The position numbers and the translations under genes are program-made. The notes under the pieces were generated by a model, which saw only the letters and a list, made by a program, of their open reading frames with translations, ran no database searches and had not been told where the DNA came from. From a virus, in the IMG/VR virus record IMGVR_UViG_3300044818_000014, positions 1 to 48,871 of that record: DNA of 48,871 nucleotides. The stretch is one strand, 5' to 3'. This document shows, piece by piece, positions 8,085 to 16,548 of this stretch. Positions within the stretch are counted from its first letter, which is position 1, and every line of letters starts with the position of its first letter.

Positions 8085-10340
8085 ATGCCGGGGCTTGTCG
8101 CACAGATTGCCGGGCTGCGCCGCCGCCTGGGAATGTGGCCTGCCCCGGCGCGGTCCAGTGGTGAGGCGTCTACCGGTGAGCCGGTACAGATCGAGATGCT
8201 CGTCAACGGGGCGTGGGTCGATATCACGTCGTACGACCTGGTGCGGGACGACTCCGGCAACGTGCCGATCCAGTCCGGTATCACGGGCGGGGAGGGCTCG
8301 CAGACGGAGCGGGCGCAGGCGAAGCTGACGCTGAAAAACCGGGACGCCCGCTTCACCAGGAGGAATCCGGAGGGCCCTTACTACGGGGCGATCGGCCGCA
8401 ACACCCAGTTCCGTATCAGCGTGCCGGACGGCAACGGGGGTAAGGCGTACCGGATTTGGGGTGAGGCCTCCGGGTGGGAGGACGGCTGGGACAGCACCGG
8501 CACGGACGTGTGGGTGGGCGTCACCGTGTCGGGGATCCTGCAACGCCTGGCGCAGGCTCCGGCCCCGGACCGGTCGGTCATCTACACGGCGATCACCGAC
8601 CCGGCCCCGTCCGGGCTGGTGGCGTACTGGCCGATGGAGGACGCGTCCGGGGCGACGTCGCTGGCGTCGGCGCTGAAGAACGGGTCGGCGATGACGTGGA
8701 CGGGCACGCCCACGCTCGCCTCGTACGAGGGGCTCGCGGCGTCCGATCCGCTGCCCGACATCAGCAGCGCGGCCCTGTCCGGCGGCGTCGCCCGATATGA
8801 CGACCCGACGGCTACGCAGGTCCGGTTCCTCGCCTACATACCGAGGGCGGGCTTGTCGAACGGCAAGGTTTTGTGCGCGATCGACCAGGTCGACTACTCG
8901 GCGGGCTCCGGAGCGATTTTCGAGCTGTACTACTCGACCACGGACGCCACGAACAGCCTGGTCCTGCACACCCTCGCCTCCGACGGGACCGTCCTCGGCG
9001 CGATCCTCCCGCACACCCTCGATGTCCGCGGCCGCCTGCTGTATGTGTCGATCGAGCTGCAGGAGTCGGGCACGAGCATCACGCGGCAGATTCAGCTGAA
9101 GGACGTTGTGAGCGGCCACGTCTACACGGTGGGCGACACGGAGACGCTGACGGCCCTGACGCGCGTCACGCAGGTGCAGTTCGGTCCGGCGTCCCGCGCG
9201 GTGTCCGGGCCTGCGGGCTCCGCGAACCTTCCCGGGGTGGCGGTCGGGCACGCCACGGTGGAGAACACGATCACGGTGATCGATGCGCTCGGCGTCCGCC
9301 TGAATCCGATCGGAGAAAGCGCGGGGCGCCGGATCCAGCGCTTGTGCGCCGAGGAAGGGATCCCCTTCGAGTGGATCGGCGACCTCGACGACACCGTGGC
9401 GCTGGGCGCGCAACCGAGGTCCAACCTCCTCGCGCTCGCGCAGGAAGCCTGCCTCGCCGACGGGGGGCTGCTGTACGAGACGAAAGACGTCCTCGGCCTG
9501 GGCTACCGCACCCGCACGTCCCTGTACAACCAAGACCCGGCCCTGGTCCTGTCATACACCGGCTACAACTTCGCGGAAATCCCCGTCCCTGTCGAGGACG
9601 ACCGGCAGGTGCAGAACAACCTGACGGTCACCGTTGGCGGCGTGTCCGCCACCTACACCGAAACCGGCGGCACCCTCGGCACCGACCGGATCGGCAGCTA
9701 CGGCGAAGGCAACGGGCTCACCCTCAACCTCGCAACCTCCGACTCGGACACTCTCCTCGACCAGGCAGCGTGGCGCGTCCACCTCGGCACCGTCGACGAA
9801 GACCGCTACCCCACCGTCACCGTGAACCTCGCCCACCCGTCGATCACACCTGAGCTGCGGCGCGCCATCCTGGCCCTGCGGATCGGCGACCGCGCCCAGT
9901 TCACCGGCATGCCCGCCTGGGTGTCACCGGACCAGCCGGATCAGCTAGTCCTCGGCGTCGACGAGACGATCACCCACTTCCAGCACCGGCTGACGTTCAC
10001 GTGCGCTCCGGCGTCGCCGTACACGGTCGGGATCCTCGACTCCGATGACACGCGCCTCGACACGGACGGTTCGGAGCTGTACGCGGCGGCCGGGGCCGGG
10101 GACACCGTGCTTCAGGTGGGCCCGTCGGCTGGGCAGACCGGGTTGTGGACGACTGATCCTGCGGAGTTTCCGTTCGATGTCCGGGTGGGTGGCGAGGTGG
10201 TGACGGTCGAGGGCATCACCGGCGGCCTCGCCGACGCCTTCGACCGGAATGTCACCAGCGGCTGGGGGAGCACGGACACCGGCGAGACGTGGACGACGAC
10301 GGGCGGCAGCGCCTCCGACTTCAGCGTTGTGGGGGTGTAG
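8085..10340 (+). CDS. Minor tail protein (tail tip), ends at in-frame amber
   Basis: 751 residues. The N-terminal part (VQIEMLVNGAWVDITSYDLV) resembles actinophage minor tail proteins; a middle part with GLVAYWPMEDASGATS looks like a LamG/concanavalin-like sugar-binding domain. The C-terminal segment opens another lectin-like domain (DAFDRNVTSGWGSTDTGETW) but stops abruptly after SASDFSVVGV at a TAG (10338-10340). The rest of that domain appears at the end of the next gene, in the same frame. It probably forms part of the host-contacting tail tip. Confidence 0.87.
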   Translation: MPGLVAQIAGLRRRLGMWPAPARSSGEASTGEPVQIEMLVNGAWVDITSYDLVRDDSGNVPIQSGITGGEGSQTERAQAKLTLKNRDARFTRRNPEGPYYGAIGRNTQFRISVPDGNGGKAYRIWGEASGWEDGWDSTGTDVWVGVTVSGILQRLAQAPAPDRSVIYTAITDPAPSGLVAYWPMEDASGATSLASALKNGSAMTWTGTPTLASYEGLAASDPLPDISSAALSGGVARYDDPTATQVRFLAYIPRAGLSNGKVLCAIDQVDYSAGSGAIFELYYSTTDATNSLVLHTLASDGTVLGAILPHTLDVRGRLLYVSIELQESGTSITRQIQLKDVVSGHVYTVGDTETLTALTRVTQVQFGPASRAVSGPAGSANLPGVAVGHATVENTITVIDALGVRLNPIGESAGRRIQRLCAEEGIPFEWIGDLDDTVALGAQPRSNLLALAQEACLADGGLLYETKDVLGLGYRTRTSLYNQDPALVLSYTGYNFAEIPVPVEDDRQVQNNLTVTVGGVSATYTETGGTLGTDRIGSYGEGNGLTLNLATSDSDTLLDQAAWRVHLGTVDEDRYPTVTVNLAHPSITPELRRAILALRIGDRAQFTGMPAWVSPDQPDQLVLGVDETITHFQHRLTFTCAPASPYTVGILDSDDTRLDTDGSELYAAAGAGDTVLQVGPSAGQTGLWTTDPAEFPFDVRVGGEVVTVEGITGGLADAFDRNVTSGWGSTDTGETWTTTGGSASDFSVVGV

Positions 10341-10343
10341 GCG

Positions 10344-11564
10344 ATGGCTGATACGTACGCCAACTATGCGGACTTGGCTTCGCACGAGACCGAAGGCGTC
10401 GACTACGAGCGGCGCTCCGTTCCGGTGACCGGGGCGACGTGGTGCGCGATCGCTATCCACGGCGGCGGCATCGAGGCGGGCTCGGGTGAGGCCGCGCGCG
10501 CGGTCGGTCTTTCCTTGATGAACCACTACGAGTTCGCGGGTATCAAGAGCAGCAACAACTCGACCTTGCACATCACCTCGACGAACTTCGACGAACCGAA
10601 CGCGCTCGGCATCGTCACCGCCGCCAAACGGTGCATCAGCTTCCACGGCTACGTCGGCGGGTCGGGGACCGCCGAGACGTCATTGGGCGGCCTGGACACG
10701 GCGACCGGCGCCCGGGTGGCGGACGCGCTGAGGGCCGCCGGGTTCAGGGTGGTCGCAGCGTCGCAGGAGCTGAACGGGAACAGCGCGAGCAACATCGCGA
10801 ACAGGACCACGATCAGCGCGGGCGTGCAGCTGGAGATGTCCAACGCGCTGCGCGCCTCGTTCTTCCCCAACGGGGACCTGTCCCGGGCGATGCGCGACTC
10901 CGGGCAGCGCACCGACACGTTCAACGCCTACGTCGCCGCGGTCCGCTCCGCGTTCGACGGGCAGGGCCGCATGTCCTGCGGCAGCTTCAACGTCTCCCGG
11001 TGGGCCACCGTGCCGTGGTCCTCCGCCGACGTGGACATCCAGGCCCGCATGGCCACCGACGCCCTCGCCACCGGCGGCGCCCACTTCGTGCACCTGACGG
11101 GCCGCTTCACCGACACCAACAACAACTACCTTGCCCGCCTGGCGTTCAACACCGACCAGACGATCACCTTGACGCTGCGCTCCCGGATCGGCGGCACGGA
11201 GACGCTGCTGGCGACGGCCGCCGACACGACCGCCCTGACGCACGCGGTAGGCAGGATGTTCTGGCTCCGCTTCCAGATCACCGGCAGCACCCTCCAGGCC
11301 AAAGCGTGGCAGGACGGCGGGTATGAGCCGCCGTGGATGGTGAGCGTGACGGACGGAAACCTGCGGGCGGTGGGGCAGGTCGGGATCCGCTCGATCCTGG
11401 CGTCGACGAACACCAACACGCTGCCCGTCGTGGCGTCCTATGACGATTTTCAGCAGGTCACCCCGCAGGCGTTCACCGTGATCCGCGGCGTCAACGGCGT
11501 CACGAAATCCCACAGTTCGGGCGCCGATGTGCGCCTGGCGACTCCGACCATTCTCGCCCTGTAA
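10344..11564 (+). CDS. Poly-gamma-glutamate hydrolase-like enzyme fused to a tail lectin half-domain
   Basis: 406 residues. Residues ~1-205 match the phage poly-gamma-glutamate hydrolase family (PghP-type, zinc carboxypeptidase fold): HGGGIE gives H39 and E44, and ISFHGY gives H101 as likely zinc ligands. Residues ~210-406 are a beta-rich tail domain (DVDIQARMATDALATGG; SASYDDFQ-like region) that reads as the missing second half of the domain broken off in the preceding protein. The frame is the same as the upstream gene, separated by TAG-GCG-ATG. It is likely a tail-borne depolymerase acting on capsule or cell-surface polymer. Whether it is made by reinitiation or readthrough is unknown. Confidence 0.82.
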   Translation: MADTYANYADLASHETEGVDYERRSVPVTGATWCAIAIHGGGIEAGSGEAARAVGLSLMNHYEFAGIKSSNNSTLHITSTNFDEPNALGIVTAAKRCISFHGYVGGSGTAETSLGGLDTATGARVADALRAAGFRVVAASQELNGNSASNIANRTTISAGVQLEMSNALRASFFPNGDLSRAMRDSGQRTDTFNAYVAAVRSAFDGQGRMSCGSFNVSRWATVPWSSADVDIQARMATDALATGGAHFVHLTGRFTDTNNNYLARLAFNTDQTITLTLRSRIGGTETLLATAADTTALTHAVGRMFWLRFQITGSTLQAKAWQDGGYEPPWMVSVTDGNLRAVGQVGIRSILASTNTNTLPVVASYDDFQQVTPQAFTVIRGVNGVTKSHSSGADVRLATPTILAL

Positions 11565-11574
11565 GGAGGCACCC

Positions 11575-12135
11575 ATGGCTGAGGCCTATCCGACGTTCCT
11601 CGCGGGGCAGCGGCTGACCGCGGGCCTGCTGCGTTCCTCGCAGGAGCAGGTTGCCCGCAAGACCGCCGACACCGGCCGCGCGGCGACGACCACGACGGTC
11701 GCGGATCCGCATCTCCAGTTCGACGTCCTTGCGAACGCCGTGTACCGGTGGCACGGCTGGATCAAGTACGACGGCCCGACCGCCGCCGACCTGAATGTCG
11801 ACTTCTCGGCGCCAGCGTTGTCGCTCGGCGAGTGGACGGCGATCGGGCCCGGCCACTCCCCGGTCATCGGATCGTCGTCCGCCCCGGCGCTGATCACCGA
11901 CACGCAGGACGCGCGCGGATACCTGATGCGGGTGGAGACCAACGACGTCACGTCGGCCAGGTCGTACGGCTGTCTGGGTACGGGCGGAATCCCGCTCACT
12001 CTGCAGCTGTACGGGACGCTCCGTGTCGGCGCGACGGCCGGCACTTTTTCACTGGACTGGGCGCAGCTCGTGTCGAACGCGACGGCTTGCACGCTCTATA
12101 CGGACTCGTGGCTGTCGATGCTGCGGGTCGCCTGA
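11575..12135 (+). CDS. Minor tail / tail fibre-associated protein
   Basis: 186 residues; ATG at 11575 chosen for AAGGAGG at 11563-11569. The N-terminus FLAGQRLTAGLLRSSQEQVA is helical and resembles the anchor region of actinophage tail proteins; the remainder is beta-rich (FDVLANAVYRWHGWIKYDGP). It follows the depolymerase-like gene and is probably part of the tail tip. No catalytic motif is visible. Confidence 0.75.
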   Translation: MAEAYPTFLAGQRLTAGLLRSSQEQVARKTADTGRAATTTTVADPHLQFDVLANAVYRWHGWIKYDGPTAADLNVDFSAPALSLGEWTAIGPGHSPVIGSSSAPALITDTQDARGYLMRVETNDVTSARSYGCLGTGGIPLTLQLYGTLRVGATAGTFSLDWAQLVSNATACTLYTDSWLSMLRVA

Positions 12136-12144
12136 GGAGGGGCT

Positions 12145-12342
12145 ATGCCCAACTACGTGGTCACCGGGAAGAACGCGAGCGGCGAACCGCTGGTGTCGTT
12201 GCAGCTCGCTGCGATCAACCAGGAGCAGCCCATCCTGGACGACATCGACGTGGTGGATGCGCTTCGGACATTTCTGCTGGGGCGGCCCGAGGTGGAGTCG
12301 GTGGTGGCGCAGCGGTACGAGCAGGTCATCACCGTCATATAA
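12145..12342 (+). CDS. Small tail-associated protein
   Basis: 65 residues, ATG with GAGGAGG upstream (12134-12140). Acidic, with a short beta N-terminus (NYVVTGKNASGEPLVSLQL) and a helical C-terminal half. It is the last small gene before the endolysin in the structural operon. Function unknown. Confidence 0.7.
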   Translation: MPNYVVTGKNASGEPLVSLQLAAINQEQPILDDIDVVDALRTFLLGRPEVESVVAQRYEQVITVI

Positions 12343-12352
12343 GGAGGACGCT

Positions 12353-13291
12353 GTGGCCACTGGCCCGCAGAAGTACCCGGGCGCCAGCCTCGCCCACTGG
12401 TATCAGGACAGGTGGGGCGGCGACGTCATGGAGGTCAACGTCGTCGTCCTGCACACCACCGAGGGCCCGACCCTGCCGACCTACAACGGGGGCGCTGAGG
12501 CGCCGAACCTGACGGCCGTGCCCGACTTCGCCGCGCGCAAGCTGCGCTGGTATCAGCACTTCGATATCGACCGGTCCTCCCGCGCGCTGGTCAACCTGAC
12601 GGGCGGCGTGGAGACGAACACGCTGAACGTGTGCCAGGTCGAGCTGGTCGGCACCTGCGACCCGCACACGCACGCGGCGTGGGGTGGCGTCGAGCACATC
12701 TACTGGCCGGAGGCTCCGGACTGGGCGCTCGCCGAACTCGCCGTGTTCCTGCGGTGGATGCACGCCGAGCACGGGGTCCCGCTGTCGGGGCCCAAGGCTT
12801 GGCCGGCCTATCCGTCGTCGTACGGGGCCACGTCGGCCCGGATGACGGCTGCGGAGTGGACCGCGTTCAAGGGGATCTGCGGGCACTTGCATGTGGTCGA
12901 GAACGTCCATGGCGATCCGGGCGCCATCGACTTCGGCAGGATCATCGCCCTCGCGAAGGGCACTACCGCACCACCTGAGGAGGACGACATGCCCACTGCT
13001 GCTGAGGTCGCGAAGGCGGTGCTCACCCTGGACGGGGTGATCGCCGTGCCGGGCGCTCCGACCACGAACCCGACGTGGACCCTGTCGAGTGTGCAGACGG
13101 AGATCCTCAAGCGCATCGACGCGGTGCGCACCGCTGAGGCCGCGCAGACTGCGGCGATCACGAGCCTGGCCCGTCTGGTCGGTACCGGTGTGGACACGGC
13201 TGCCGTGGTGGCGGCGGTGAAGGTGGCTATCGCGGAAGCGGTGGTCAAGGTGTCGGTCGACGTGACCGGCCCGGCAACGAAGGAGGCCTGA
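12353..13291 (+). CDS. Endolysin, N-acetylmuramoyl-L-alanine amidase
   Basis: 312 residues, GTG start with AAGGAGGA at 12341-12348. The N-terminal ~200 residues form an amidase_2/PGRP-type zinc amidase: VVLHTTEG supplies H34, and H180-VVEN-VHGDPG supplies the distal His/Asp pair (H180 or H186, D188). It cleaves the stem peptide from MurNAc in peptidoglycan. The C-terminal ~100 residues (AAEVAKAVLTLDGVIAVPG) form a separate helical module, probably for wall binding or oligomerisation. An in-frame ATG at 12989 with its own strong ribosome site begins this module. It is followed at once by a holin-like gene. Confidence 0.9.
   Translation: MATGPQKYPGASLAHWYQDRWGGDVMEVNVVVLHTTEGPTLPTYNGGAEAPNLTAVPDFAARKLRWYQHFDIDRSSRALVNLTGGVETNTLNVCQVELVGTCDPHTHAAWGGVEHIYWPEAPDWALAELAVFLRWMHAEHGVPLSGPKAWPAYPSSYGATSARMTAAEWTAFKGICGHLHVVENVHGDPGAIDFGRIIALAKGTTAPPEEDDMPTAAEVAKAVLTLDGVIAVPGAPTTNPTWTLSSVQTEILKRIDAVRTAEAAQTAAITSLARLVGTGVDTAAVVAAVKVAIAEAVVKVSVDVTGPATKEA
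12976..13291 (+). promoter_or_regulatory. Internal ribosome site and start inside the endolysin gene
   Basis: GAGGAGG ends at about 12983, six nt before an in-frame ATG at 12989. Translation there would give the isolated 100-residue C-terminal module of the endolysin. Several characterised phage endolysins use such an internal start to make a binding-domain subunit; the same use here is inferred. Confidence 0.45.
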
Positions 13292-13293
13292 CC

Positions 13294-13680
13294 ATGAAGA
13301 TCTTCGGTAGAGAGCCCGTCGCAATCCTGGCGTTCATCGCCGTCGCCCTCAAGCTGTCCGCTGCCTACGGCTGGGGCGTCACCGACACCCAGCAGGCCGC
13401 CATCATGGTCATCCTGTCCTGCGCCGTAGCCGTCGCCGAGGCGTTCATCCTCAAGACGGGCGCCGCGTTCGCCGCGATCGTCAACCTCGGCCACGCGGCC
13501 ATCGCTCTGTTCCTCGCCTTCGGCCTCAACATGGACGCCCAGACGCAGGCCCTGTGGATGTTCGCCATTGAGAGCGGCGTCGCCTTCTTCGTCCGGCGGG
13601 AGGTGACTGCGCCCGTTCCCCTGCTGCGGATCGAGCAGTCGAGCCCGATGGACCGCGGCTCGCACGCCAAGGCCGCCTGA
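13294..13680 (+). CDS. Holin-like membrane protein
   Basis: 128 residues, two nt after the endolysin stop. Three or four hydrophobic segments are visible (VAILAFIAVALKLSAAYGW; AIMVILSCAVAVAEAFIL; AFAAIVNLGHAAIALFLAFG), followed by a basic cytoplasmic-type tail. Position and topology fit a holin that permeabilises the membrane at lysis. Sequence alone does not name the holin class. Confidence 0.75.
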   Translation: MKIFGREPVAILAFIAVALKLSAAYGWGVTDTQQAAIMVILSCAVAVAEAFILKTGAAFAAIVNLGHAAIALFLAFGLNMDAQTQALWMFAIESGVAFFVRREVTAPVPLLRIEQSSPMDRGSHAKAA

Positions 13681-13693
13681 GTAAGGGGAGCAC

Positions 13694-13987
13694 GTGCCGG
13701 ATGAGCTGACCCTAGGCGAGCTGGCCCGCCGCCTGGACGACCGTACCGGCGACATCCGGGACGACATCCGCAGCCTGTCGGAGGAGATGGGCAAGAAGGT
13801 CGACCAGAAGCTGTACGACCTCCGGCATGACGCTCTCGCCGCCCGCGTCGCCACCCTAGAGACGCTGCGGGAGAAGGACGCTGAGAAGCTCGTGGCGACC
13901 CGCAGGTGGCTGATCGGTGCGGTCATCGTGCCCCTGGTCAGCATCCTCCTGCCCGTGATCATCCTGTTGGCTGGAGGGGGCTCGTGA
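13694..13987 (+). CDS. Small membrane protein with N-terminal coiled coil, lysis cassette
   Basis: 97 residues, GTG start after AAGGGGAG. Residues ~1-65 are charged and helical (heptad-like coiled coil), and ~70-95 form a single hydrophobic segment ([20 protein letters not shown]). This C-terminally anchored arrangement is common in phage holin/antiholin or spanin-like accessory proteins. It lies between the holin-like and collagen-like genes, so a lysis role is inferred. Confidence 0.7.
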   Translation: MPDELTLGELARRLDDRTGDIRDDIRSLSEEMGKKVDQKLYDLRHDALAARVATLETLREKDAEKLVATRRWLIGAVIVPLVSILLPVIILLAGGGS

Positions 13988-14652
13988 CACGGGCGCAGAT
14001 CCGCGCAGATGAACGCCGGTGGCGGCGCGGCGACAGCTTCGTGGTGGTTGCCGCGCTCGCGTTGGGCGCGGTGCTGGCGTGGATCGTCCTGGCCGTTCAG
14101 GGCGTGACGCAGGAGTTGCACACCTCGAACAGTGCAAGGGATGCGCTGGCCCGGCAGGTGGAACGGATGGGCGGCGTTCCGGTGGCGGGGCCGCCTGGGT
14201 CGAGGGGGGAGCCGGGTAGCTCGGTGACTGGGCCGCCCGGGCCGAAGGGTAAGGAGGGCGAGCCTGGCCCGTCAGGACCTTCGGGTCCGCCCGGCCCGTC
14301 AGGTTCTCCGGGAAGCGACGGGGAGGAGGGCGCGACCGGATCGCCGGGTGAGCCCGGGGCCGCGGGCGCAACGGGTCCTGCCGGTCCGCAGGGTCCTCAA
14401 GGCGAGTCCGGAGCGGCCGGTCCTCAGGGTGAGCAGGGGCCGCCGGGCGAACGCGGCACGGCGGGCCCTCCGCCCTCTGGTTGGACGTTCACGGACGGGC
14501 AGGGCGTGACGTACGAGTGCACGCAGGACTCGGCTGACTCGACGCATTACACCTGCCGCGCCACCAGCTCCCCGCCTCCCGGCAACGGGAATGGGGACCA
14601 GCCGACACCGCAGGCGGCTGGCCTGGACCCGCAGCGCCGCGTCTACGCCTAG
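13984..14652 (+). CDS. Membrane-anchored collagen-like protein
   Basis: 222 residues, GTG start in a GTGA overlap. There is a single N-terminal membrane segment at about residues 19-40 ([20 protein letters not shown]), then about 31 Gly-X-Y triplets (residues ~65-160) with one interruption, and a small C-terminal domain with two cysteines. Collagen-like repeats form triple helices; in phages they usually occur in tail fibres, whereas here the protein has a signal anchor and closes the lysis operon. It may decorate the host surface or act as a structural fibre; the role is unknown. The next gene converges and overlaps its last bases. Confidence 0.8.
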   Translation: MTRAQIRADERRWRRGDSFVVVAALALGAVLAWIVLAVQGVTQELHTSNSARDALARQVERMGGVPVAGPPGSRGEPGSSVTGPPGPKGKEGEPGPSGPSGPPGPSGSPGSDGEEGATGSPGEPGAAGATGPAGPQGPQGESGAAGPQGEQGPPGERGTAGPPPSGWTFTDGQGVTYECTQDSADSTHYTCRATSSPPPGNGNGDQPTPQAAGLDPQRRVYA

Positions 14653-14828
14653 GCCGCCTCGACGACCTCGGCCCGTACGGCGGCCGCCCACTCCACCAAC
14701 AGCCGCTCATACCGGGCCCGTTCCGCCACCGTCAGTTCCCTGCCCGCGCGCGGCCACAGGGCGCGGATGTCCTCGTTCACGGCCGCGGCAGGGCGCACAC
14801 GGCCAGAGGCCAGGGGGTTGGGGGGCAT
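14649..14828 (-). CDS. Small protein downstream of GntR regulator
   Basis: A 59-residue leftward ORF with ATG at 14828 and stop overlapping the end of the convergent collagen-like gene. It encodes an Arg/Ala-rich helical protein ([20 protein letters not shown]). It lies downstream of the GntR gene on the same strand, probably in its transcript. The ribosome site is weak (TTGGGG). Function unknown. Confidence 0.55.
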   Translation of the reverse strand: MPPNPLASGRVRPAAAVNEDIRALWPRAGRELTVAERARYERLLVEWAAAVRAEVVEAA

Positions 14829-14889
14829 GCCCCAATTCTATCGAGCCAGCGCCTCAAAACTCATGCCGCCCGCGGCCTATCCGGACCCC

Positions 14890-15645
14890 TCACACTGCGG
14901 GCGGCTGCCCGTACACCGACACCCACCGGTCCCCGCGCATCACAACATCCGCCGTCTCAACAGGGCGGCCCGTGGCCTGGTCGTAGTAGGTCCGCTCGAT
15001 CGCAAGGACGGGCCCGGGCGGCGTCAGCCCCAGGGCCTGAGCCTCCAGCCGCGTAGCTGTACGCGCACGCACCCGCTCGACCGGGTAGCCCACCTCGATA
15101 CCCAGGACCCGCATCCGAGCGGCCACGCCGACACCCGCGTATGGCCCGACCTCCGGCAGAGCGATCAGAGACTGCCCGGTCAGCGCGAGCGGCTCCCACG
15201 ACTCCGCGAGTTGCACGGGCCGCTCGTCGGCGAGGTACACGTACGAGGTGTGCATGACCGGGTCGTCCGCGGCAATGCCGAGGCGCGCGGCCACAGCAGT
15301 ACTCGCTTTCTCGGTCGTGGACTCGTGCTGCCAGGCGCCCACCGCGCCCTGCTCGGCCGCGCCCTGCGCGAAGGGGCTGTCCTCGCTGCGCTTGCGGTGC
15401 TGGCGGACGAGGAGGTCTGGGGTGTCGTGGCTGCGGACGTAGTGGCCGGCGCCGTGTCGGGAGACGACGAGGCCGTCGTCTACGAGGAGTTTGTAGGCGC
15501 GGCTGGGCACGCTGTTGCTGCCGCCGTACTGCTGGATCAGGTCGGCGACGGATGGGAGGCGGGTGCCGGGTGGGAGTTCGCCGGACTCGATGCGGGCGCG
15601 CAGTTCTTCCGCGACGCGTAGGTACAGGGGCGTCTCGGTCGTCAC
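14890..15645 (-). CDS. GntR family regulator, HutC/UTRA type
   Basis: 251 residues; GTG at 15645 chosen because AAGAGGAGG lies just upstream. The N-terminal winged helix (LYLRVAEELRARIESGELPP; LPSVADLIQQYGGS) is followed by a UTRA ligand-binding domain with the usual late segments (VERVRARTATRLEAQALGL; PVLAIERTYYD). It binds DNA as a dimer and responds to a small effector. Two 14-bp palindromes lie in the divergent intergenic region, suggesting autoregulation and control of the rightward genes at 15744. In Streptomyces such regulators are common on integrative elements and chromosomes. Confidence 0.88.
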   Translation of the reverse strand: MTTETPLYLRVAEELRARIESGELPPGTRLPSVADLIQQYGGSNSVPSRAYKLLVDDGLVVSRHGAGHYVRSHDTPDLLVRQHRKRSEDSPFAQGAAEQGAVGAWQHESTTEKASTAVAARLGIAADDPVMHTSYVYLADERPVQLAESWEPLALTGQSLIALPEVGPYAGVGVAARMRVLGIEVGYPVERVRARTATRLEAQALGLTPPGPVLAIERTYYDQATGRPVETADVVMRGDRWVSVYGQPPAV

Positions 15646-15698
15646 TGTCCGCCTCCTCTTGGTGTGACTTACGTGACAGAGTAGTGCTCGGCTCGCTA

Positions 15699-15731
15699 CT
15701 CTCGTACGAGAGTTATTCTCTCGCACGAGAG
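15699..15731. promoter_or_regulatory. Twin palindromic operators in GntR divergent promoter
   Basis: CTCTCGTACGAGAG (15699-15712, perfect) and CTCTCGCACGAGAG (15718-15731, one central change) are spaced 19 bp centre to centre, placing both on one face of the helix. They lie between the GntR start and the divergent gene at 15744, so the GntR product is the likely ligand. Confidence 0.7.
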
Positions 15732-15743
15732 CGGGGATGTGCT

Positions 15744-15977
15744 GTGCCAATCAGCCTGCGAACAGCGGCGTTACGCACCGCGCTGGAGCGGGCCCTCGGT
15801 GAACCCGTACGCCTGGTCGCCACCGAGCACGGCGCACGCCTCCACGCGCCCGCCCCGGCTGTGCCGGACTCGGACGCGTGGGAAGCCGCCCTCGCAGCAT
15901 TACGCAGCGCGGACCGATGGGGCAGCGCCGGCCAGGGCGGCTCCCCGGAAATCTGGGCAGAAGTCATCGAGGGGTAG
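15744..15977 (+). CDS. Small conserved actinobacterial protein
   Basis: 77 residues, GTG start 13 bp after the second GntR palindrome, so its mRNA leader must be very short or absent. The N-terminus is helical (LRTAALRTALERALGEP), followed by a short acidic part ending IWAEVIEG. It is the first gene of a rightward set divergent from gntR and probably repressed by it. Function unknown. Confidence 0.65.
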   Translation: MPISLRTAALRTALERALGEPVRLVATEHGARLHAPAPAVPDSDAWEAALAALRSADRWGSAGQGGSPEIWAEVIEG

Positions 15978-15980
15978 AAC

Positions 15981-16313
15981 GTGGACGCGACCAAAGACAC
16001 GATCCTGACAACGAGGCTGTTCGTGCTGCCCAGCCTCGCCGGACTCACGGACGAGCAGGTTCGTGGCGTCGCCTGCGTGTGGGACGGGGTGGTGCTCACA
16101 CCGGCGACGGCTGTCGACCTCGGCAAGCGCACCGCTCGCCGCGCTGGCGCCGACGTGGCCTGGTTTCCCCGGGCCTGCCGTTCCTGCGTCTGGCTCGCAG
16201 CGCACACCAACCTCTACACGCACCGCATGGCGTGCGAGCAGTGCGTCGACAACGCCGCGGGGTGCGAGACCGGGGCCGCGCTGCTGCTGCTGATGAGGAA
16301 GTACGCGTCATGA
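15981..16313 (+). CDS. Cys/His-rich small protein
   Basis: 110 residues, GTG start 3 nt after the previous stop. The second half contains ACRSC, followed by THRMACEQC, a Cys-x2-Cys plus Cys-x2-Cys arrangement that could bind zinc. It lies in the GntR-divergent gene set. Function unknown. Confidence 0.65.
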   Translation: MDATKDTILTTRLFVLPSLAGLTDEQVRGVACVWDGVVLTPATAVDLGKRTARRAGADVAWFPRACRSCVWLAAHTNLYTHRMACEQCVDNAAGCETGAALLLLMRKYAS

Positions 16314-16468
16314 TCTGCGGGCGCTGCGATAAGACGATCAGGCGCGGTGAGCCGTACACCAGCCACGACGTGCCGTCGGGCTCGGGCGCGGGTATCACCG
16401 TTGTCCGGCACGTCGTCCTGTGCAAGCGGGTGCGGATCCAGACCACACAGGCGTCCGTGCGGCATTGA
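16310..16468 (+). CDS. Small zinc-ribbon-like protein
   Basis: 52 residues, ATG in an ATGA overlap with the preceding gene. It starts MICGRCDKTIRRGEPY, a Cys-x2-Cys knuckle of the LIM/zinc-ribbon type, with His and Cys residues near the C-terminus that could complete the site. It is translationally coupled to the Cys-rich gene upstream. Function unknown. Confidence 0.6.
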   Translation: MICGRCDKTIRRGEPYTSHDVPSGSGAGITVVRHVVLCKRVRIQTTQASVRH

Positions 16469-16548
16469 GCCCCCGCCCCGGTATCCGTGGATTCGTGCCG
16501 GGGTTGCGGGAGGGGGCGGCCGTCCGATCCCAACCGGGCGGCCGCCCG

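Noticed and set aside
7386-9533. 715-aa minus-strand open frame
   Set aside because: Antisense shadow of the minor tail genes; composition only.
10338-10340. Sequencing error creating the amber codon
   Set aside because: Cannot be excluded, but the following GCG-ATG and a complete hydrolase domain starting there make a genuine gene boundary equally likely; kept as a finding instead.
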